NCBI GenBank assembly: GCA_964503235.1
Contig: CAZCZJ010000044.1
Span: forward strand, 1 to 18,791
Direction of reading: 5' to 3'
DNA: 18,791 nt
Source: W425 sp964503235
GTDB taxonomy: Bacteria; Chloroflexota; Dehalococcoidia; Dehalococcoidales; RBG-16-60-22
The notes beneath the pieces are model-generated. The model was given only the letters and a program-made list of their open reading frames with translations, searched no databases and had not been told where the DNA came from. Position numbers and translations under genes: made by a program. Position 1 is the first letter of the stretch. Each line of letters starts with the position of its first letter. Positions 15,419 through 18,791 of the stretch are shown piece by piece.

Positions 15419-15448
15419 TTGACATATATCCCTATTTCGGACTATAAT
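15419..15448 (+). promoter_or_regulatory. Near-consensus promoter for the CoA ligase operon
   Basis: Perfect TTGACA (15419-15424) and perfect TATAAT (15443-15448) with an 18-base spacer. Transcription would begin near 15455, leaving a leader of about 125 bases before the ATG. Within that leader a small hairpin (TCCG...CGGA) is followed by seven T (about 15465-15492); it is too weak to call a terminator but could attenuate. The promoter lies back to back with that of prfA. Confidence 0.75.
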
Positions 15449-15566
15449 CAAGCGTATTTCGCGTGTCCGCAAATGACAAATACGGATTTTTTTGAAAGAA
15501 AATACCTTCGGATATTATTTCTAAAAATACTATTGTTCAGAGAAACGTCACTCAAGTAAACACTGT

Positions 15567-15572
15567 AAGGAG
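15567..15572 (+). promoter_or_regulatory. Ribosome binding site deciding the CoA ligase start
   Basis: AAGGAG stands 8 bases before the ATG at 15581. An in-frame GTG at 15575 is only 2 bases away, too close for initiation, so the ATG is chosen. Confidence 0.75.
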
Positions 15573-15580
15573 TAGTGCGT

Positions 15581-17155
15581 ATGACGATAACGGAAATTCT
15601 TACCAGAAATGCTAGGTTGTATCCCGACTCTGTTGCTCTCGAAGAAATAACACCCAGTAAAAACGTCAGGAAAACCATAACATGGAAGGAATTCGATGAA
15701 AATGCCAATCGAGTAGCTAACGCACTCATCAAAAGAGGTGTGAAAAAGGGTGACGTCGTTGTCCATGTTATGATGAACTCCATCAAATGGCTCGAAGCCT
15801 ACTTCGGTATTCTCCGGACAGGTGCCATGGCGGCACCGCTTAATTTCCGGTTCATCAGCCGCCAGATTAAATACTGCGTGGATATTGCCGAACCCAAGGC
15901 AATGATATTGGACGAGAGCTTTACGGAGCGTATCGAGGAAATCCGGTCCGATTTACCTACTATCAAGAGTTACATTTTCCTGGGCGACAATATGCCGCAG
16001 GGTATGGAGGCTTACGATAAGGTCATGGCGGAGTCATCCCCGGTGCCCCCGGATGTTAAATTATGCGGTGAAGATGAAGCCGGACTCTATTTTACATCGG
16101 GCACGACGGGCGACCCCAAGGCTACGCTGCTCTGTCATAAGAACCTCGAGCATGTTGCTGTTAACGAGAACTATTCTCATCGTGAAACACGTAAGGACTG
16201 CTTCCTTCTCATTCAACCCCTCTATCATACCGGGGGTAAAATGCACTGGTTCGGCAGCTTTATTGCCGGTGCCAGAGCGGTGATGACTACCGGCGGTGAA
16301 AGAGTGACGCCTGAGCTTATCCTGAAAACTATCAGCGAGGATAAAATAACGATATGCATGCTGCTGGTACCCTGGCTCCAGGATATCGTGACGGCTCTGG
16401 ACAGAGGAGACCTGAAATTATCCGATTATGATATCAGTTCCCTGAGATTGGTGCATTCGGGGGCGCAGCCGATTCCCCCGGTACTGGTCAGGCGTTTTCT
16501 GGAACATTTCACCGATATCCAGTATGAAGAAAATTACGGCTTGACCGAATCATCGGGTCCCTGTATGCATCTGGGACTGGAGAATATTCATAAGCTGGGC
16601 TCGATGGGCTTTCCGCGACTTAACCTCGATGCCAGGATTGTCAACGATAAAGGTGAAGATGTACCGGTTGGTACCGTCGGCGAGATGATACTCAAAGGCA
16701 ATCATGTCATGAAAGAGTACTATAAAAACCCCGAGCAAACTGCCCAGACCCTCAGGGACGGCTGGCTGTATACCGGTGACCTCGTTAAGCAGGACGAAGA
16801 CGGTTTCATCTATTATATCGACCGGAAAAAAGACCTGATTATCAGCGGTGGCGAAAATATCTTTCCGGTAGACCTGGAATCGGTCCTTATCGGTCAGCCT
16901 AACGTTAAAGATGTTGCCATTATCGGCATTCCCGACGAGAGATACGGCGAGGTGGTAGCCGCCGTCATCGAACCTAAAAAGGGCTCCGAGGTGACCGAGG
17001 CTGATATGAGGGCTTATTTCGAACCCAAACTACCCAAATATGCCTGGCCCCGGATAATCTTATTCGGCGATGTGCCGCGTAATCCTACCGGTAAAATTGA
17101 GAAACCCAAGCTGAGAGAGCGTTACGCCGATATTAAATGGAATCCCAAGGGCTGA
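15581..17155 (+). CDS. AMP-forming acyl-CoA synthetase/ligase (ANL superfamily)
   Basis: 524 residues. Activates a carboxylic acid to acyl-CoA through an acyl-adenylate, consuming ATP and releasing AMP and PPi. The ANL motifs are complete: phosphate loop FTSGTTGDPK (171-180), HTGG (216-219), A5 YGLTE (319-323), A7 YTGD (397-400), hinge DRKKDLIISGGENI (414-427), and catalytic Lys505 in NPTGKIEK. The residue after PK in the P-loop is Ala, where Gly is usual. No signal peptide or membrane segment is seen. The family covers fatty, aromatic and other acids; substrate is not readable by eye. It leads a three-gene operon with a flavin-binding protein and a cupin-like protein, which suggests a dedicated catabolic or detoxifying step rather than general lipid metabolism. 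Confidence 0.93.
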   Translation: MTITEILTRNARLYPDSVALEEITPSKNVRKTITWKEFDENANRVANALIKRGVKKGDVVVHVMMNSIKWLEAYFGILRTGAMAAPLNFRFISRQIKYCVDIAEPKAMILDESFTERIEEIRSDLPTIKSYIFLGDNMPQGMEAYDKVMAESSPVPPDVKLCGEDEAGLYFTSGTTGDPKATLLCHKNLEHVAVNENYSHRETRKDCFLLIQPLYHTGGKMHWFGSFIAGARAVMTTGGERVTPELILKTISEDKITICMLLVPWLQDIVTALDRGDLKLSDYDISSLRLVHSGAQPIPPVLVRRFLEHFTDIQYEENYGLTESSGPCMHLGLENIHKLGSMGFPRLNLDARIVNDKGEDVPVGTVGEMILKGNHVMKEYYKNPEQTAQTLRDGWLYTGDLVKQDEDGFIYYIDRKKDLIISGGENIFPVDLESVLIGQPNVKDVAIIGIPDERYGEVVAAVIEPKKGSEVTEADMRAYFEPKLPKYAWPRIILFGDVPRNPTGKIEKPKLRERYADIKWNPKG

Positions 17156-17189
17156 CGCGTATCTTAAGTAATCATAAAGGAGTATCCGA

Positions 17190-17624
17190 ATGGATTTTAA
17201 AGATTGCTATCAATTCGCTAACGAAAACAAGACATGTTATCTGGCTACCGCGGAAGGTGACCAGCCCCGGGTGAGAGCCTTGGGGATGTGGTACGCCGAC
17301 GGGACAGGTTTTTATTTCCAGGCACAGACCGTCAAAGCCATGTACAAGCAGATAGTGAATAATCCCAAGGTGGAGCTATATTTTAACGCCAAGGATTTTA
17401 GTAAAGTGATGAGGGTTTACGGTAAGGCCAGAATTATTACCGATTCTAAAATCAGGGCAAAATGCATCGAGGAGAGGCCGTTCGTGAAGAATTTCGGTAT
17501 TACCGAGCCGGATAACCCCCTGCTGGCGGTATTCCAGGTATACACCGGGGAAGCGTATTTCTGGACGATGGCTGACAGTATGAAGGAAGCCGACCTGCCG
17601 AGAATTAAGTTTGGTAAAGAATAA
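17190..17624 (+). CDS. Pyridoxamine 5'-phosphate oxidase-like flavin-binding protein
   Basis: 144 residues with the split-barrel FMN-binding fold. The N-terminal strand NKTCYLATAEGDQPRVRALGMWYADGTGFYFQ (in order, about 13-44) is typical: the x-L-A-T pattern, then PRVR, then a G-F-Y-F strand. It is followed by KAMYKQIVNNPKVELYF, which matches the K...i..np.v.l.f segment of the family, and a GKARIITDS strand. Such proteins bind FMN, F420 or haem and are mostly of unknown substrate; true PdxH is much longer, so vitamin B6 synthesis is unlikely. AAAGGAG lies 7 bases before the ATG and the gene follows the CoA ligase by 34 bases. The operon context suggests a redox step on the acid or acyl-CoA, but that is inference. 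Confidence 0.85.
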   Translation: MDFKDCYQFANENKTCYLATAEGDQPRVRALGMWYADGTGFYFQAQTVKAMYKQIVNNPKVELYFNAKDFSKVMRVYGKARIITDSKIRAKCIEERPFVKNFGITEPDNPLLAVFQVYTGEAYFWTMADSMKEADLPRIKFGKE

Positions 17625-17638
17625 GGATGGTATCAGAT

Positions 17639-18070
17639 ATGACTGAAGGGAAATATGATAAATATTTCATCAAGAAACCCATTGCCCCGGGTAAGTTCTG
17701 TGACCGCCTGGTATTTTTCAGTCGTAATTACGAGGCAGTTGGTGAGAAAAACTTCTCCGTACTATGGAATTGCATTACCGAACCGTTTCTTATGGTTAAT
17801 GACCCACATTCCCATGACTTTGACCAGTTCCTGCATTTCTACGGTGCCGACTCCATGAACATCGCCGAGTTCGACGCTGTGGTTGAGATTTCTCTGGGTG
17901 AGGAAGGCGAAAAGCATATTATTACCGAACCAACGGTTCTCCATATACCCAAAGATATTATTCACTGTCCCCTCGAATTTAAAGTGGTTAACAAGCCGAT
18001 TATATTTATGAATGTAGTCCTGGCACCAGAGTACGTCGGGGGACCGCCGGCAACGCCGCCGAAACCATAA
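17639..18070 (+). CDS. Cupin-like metal-binding protein
   Basis: 143 residues, not confidently assigned beyond the cupin fold. Residues 57-67 read HSHDFDQFLHF, which fits cupin motif 1 (H-x-H, acidic or amide residue 4 on, then a further His). HIPKDIIHCP (102-111) fits motif 2 (P-x-x-x-x-H). H57, H59, Q63 and H109 are the likely metal ligands, with Gln in place of the more common Glu. The C-terminus is a Pro/Gly-rich tail. Single-domain cupins of this size act as dioxygenases, isomerases or sensors; none can be chosen here. The start was taken at the second ATG, which has AAGGA 11 bases upstream; an ATG at 17627, only 2 bases after the flavoprotein stop, would add MVSD. Last gene of the CoA ligase operon. 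Confidence 0.7.
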   Translation: MTEGKYDKYFIKKPIAPGKFCDRLVFFSRNYEAVGEKNFSVLWNCITEPFLMVNDPHSHDFDQFLHFYGADSMNIAEFDAVVEISLGEEGEKHIITEPTVLHIPKDIIHCPLEFKVVNKPIIFMNVVLAPEYVGGPPATPPKP

Positions 18071-18108
18071 TATTGACAAGGGGATATACTGATATTCTGA
18101 CAAAAATA

Positions 18109-18137
18109 TGGACAACAACACTCGGATAATATATAAT
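18109..18137 (+). promoter_or_regulatory. Promoter upstream of a structured leader
   Basis: TGGACA (18109-18114, 5 of 6) and a perfect TATAAT (18132-18137) with an ideal 17-base spacer. RNA would begin near 18144, directly at the first of three inverted repeats and about 180 bases before the pyrophosphatase ATG. Confidence 0.6.
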
Positions 18138-18143
18138 TTTTTT

Positions 18144-18215
18144 CGTATGACTTTAGTCATAACATATTGTCAATATTTTTAGAGCAGGAGTGGTATACCC
18201 TGCTCTAAGTTTTTT
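18144..18215 (+). ncRNA. Candidate small structured RNA or attenuator leader
   Basis: Three inverted repeats follow one another: TATGAC/GTCATA (18146-18151 and 18156-18161, 4-nt loop), ATATTG/CAATAT (18164-18176, weak and AT-rich), and AGAGCAGG/CCTGCTCT (18181-18188 and 18199-18206) with a T-run after it. With the promoter just upstream this gives a transcript of about 70 bases ending at its own terminator. It could be a free small RNA, or a leader whose readthrough controls the pyrophosphatase gene. It matches no riboswitch class that I recognise. Only the sequence elements are seen; expression is inferred. Confidence 0.4.
18181..18215 (+). terminator. Rho-independent terminator before the pyrophosphatase gene
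   Basis: An 8-bp stem AGAGCAGG/CCTGCTCT with a 10-base loop, followed by AAGTTTTTT. It can end readthrough from the CoA ligase operon as well as any transcript from the promoter at 18109-18137. Confidence 0.8.
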
Positions 18216-18324
18216 AACAATCCAAATTAGCCGGGCGGTATTATTATATAAAGTAACCTAAACTGCCGGGAAGTATAGACAAACCAAACTTAAGCTGTCT
18301 TGTTTCAGCTAGAAAAGAGGTGAA

Positions 18325-18791
18325 ATGCCAGGAATATTCTGGATAGTGCCCATATCCGGCGTGATAACCGTTATTTTCGCCATAATCCTCGCCAGAAACG
18401 TGTTGAAACGCCCTACGGGCACGCCAAAAATGAAGGAAATAGGTGATATTATCTTCCAGGGCGCCTGGGCTTTCCTGAAACGCCAGTACAGCACTATTGC
18501 CATGTACTCGGTGGGAATAGCGATAGTCATCGGTGTTCTGGTGGGTGTACTGGGTCATACGGGTGTAGAGTCCCACGGTTATAATGGATTTGATGTAGGT
18601 TGGCGTACAGCCATCGCTTTCCTCGTCGGTGCTTTCTGCTCGGGCCTGGCCGGTTTCATCGGGATGTATATCGCTGTAAAGTCAAACGTACGCTGTGCCG
18701 CGGCTGCCCAGAAAAACCTTACCGAGGCAGTTAATGTAGCGCTACGCGGTGGTGCCGTATCCGGTTTTCTAATCACCGCCCTGAGCCTTAT
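18325..18791 (+). CDS. hppA: Membrane-bound ion-translocating pyrophosphatase (3' partial)
   Basis: First 155 residues of an integral-membrane pyrophosphatase, which couples PPi hydrolysis to pumping of H+ or Na+. Family marks are an N-terminal membrane span (about 5-22), the segment IIFQGAWAFLKRQYSTI that corresponds to the I..GA.AFL.rqY.ti motif, a second span (about 61-80), then GAFCSGLAGFIGMYIAVKSNVRCAAAAQ matching the conserved SalaGfiGM.iat.aNvR.a.AA block (in pieces), and ALRGGAVSGF. GAGGTG lies just before the ATG. The frame is open at the right edge, so the PPi-binding DxxxD motifs and the residues that decide K+ dependence and pumped ion are outside the window. It stands alone behind a terminator and a structured leader. 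Confidence 0.92.
   Translation, partial: MPGIFWIVPISGVITVIFAIILARNVLKRPTGTPKMKEIGDIIFQGAWAFLKRQYSTIAMYSVGIAIVIGVLVGVLGHTGVESHGYNGFDVGWRTAIAFLVGAFCSGLAGFIGMYIAVKSNVRCAAAAQKNLTEAVNVALRGGAVSGFLITALSL

Noticed and set aside
15465..15492. Terminator in the CoA ligase leader
   Set aside because: T-run is good but the stem is only 4-5 bp with a long loop; kept only as a possible weak attenuator within the promoter entry.
18073..18078. TTGACA just after the cupin-like gene as a promoter
   Set aside because: Perfect -35 box, but no -10 match at 15-19 bases; the TGGACA/TATAAT pair downstream is better.
17762..18160. 132-codon minus-strand frame over the cupin-like gene
   Set aside because: Antisense to the last gene of a clear operon; its start falls in the AT-rich spacer and has no Shine-Dalgarno support.
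1..18791. CRISPR array, insertion sequence, tRNA or rRNA
   Set aside because: No regularly spaced repeats, transposase motifs, tRNA-like cloverleaf or rRNA sequence was seen on reading the window.

Overview
The window looks like a piece of chromosome from an uncultured, probably anaerobic, single-membrane bacterium. The mix of a compact type IV pilus operon without secretin genes, EtfBA, an AMP-forming acyl-CoA ligase, tandem nitroreductases and a membrane pyrophosphatase would fit a Dehalococcoidia-like Chloroflexota lineage. That placement is an inference from gene content; there is no rRNA or other decisive marker here. A run of exactly 100 N (1338-1437) shows this is a draft scaffold with a gap of unknown true size.

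Layout. (1) 1-6086, type IV pilus locus. A major-pilin-like gene, cut by the left edge, reads rightward and ends at a strong hairpin terminator. Facing it is a leftward operon pilB > pilC > pilO-like > pilM-pilN fusion > [gap] > pilT. The fusion loses its C-terminus and PilT its N-terminus in the gap. (2) 6309-9369, rightward cluster behind a good sigma70-type promoter: a XerC/D-type tyrosine recombinase, a small tail-anchored membrane protein of unknown function, protein-L-isoaspartate O-methyltransferase, and two adjacent paralogous FMN nitroreductases. (3) 9492-11537, an EF-G-like translational GTPase paralogue with its own promoter, ending at a hairpin shared with the convergent etfA. (4) 11569-15371, leftward genes prfA > prmC (overlapping by 4 nt), then etfB > etfA. 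RF1 and the methyltransferase that modifies its GGQ motif form a standard functional pair. prfA appears to be transcribed as a leaderless mRNA. (5) 15581-18070, rightward operon behind a near-consensus promoter: AMP-forming acyl-CoA ligase, PPOX-type flavin-binding protein, cupin-like protein. (6) 18109-18215, a promoter followed by three inverted repeats, the last a clear terminator: a candidate small RNA or attenuator leader. (7) 18325-end, the N-terminal part of an ion-pumping membrane pyrophosphatase, cut by the right edge.

How the parts may work together (inference): the CoA ligase would activate a carboxylic acid and release PPi, EtfBA would carry electrons from acyl-CoA oxidation, and the pyrophosphatase could recover energy from PPi. 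I found no CRISPR array, insertion sequence, tRNA, rRNA or phage module. The points most worth checking are the PilM-PilN fusion, the structured transcript ahead of the pyrophosphatase gene, the leaderless prfA start, and the unassigned CoA ligase/flavoprotein/cupin operon.
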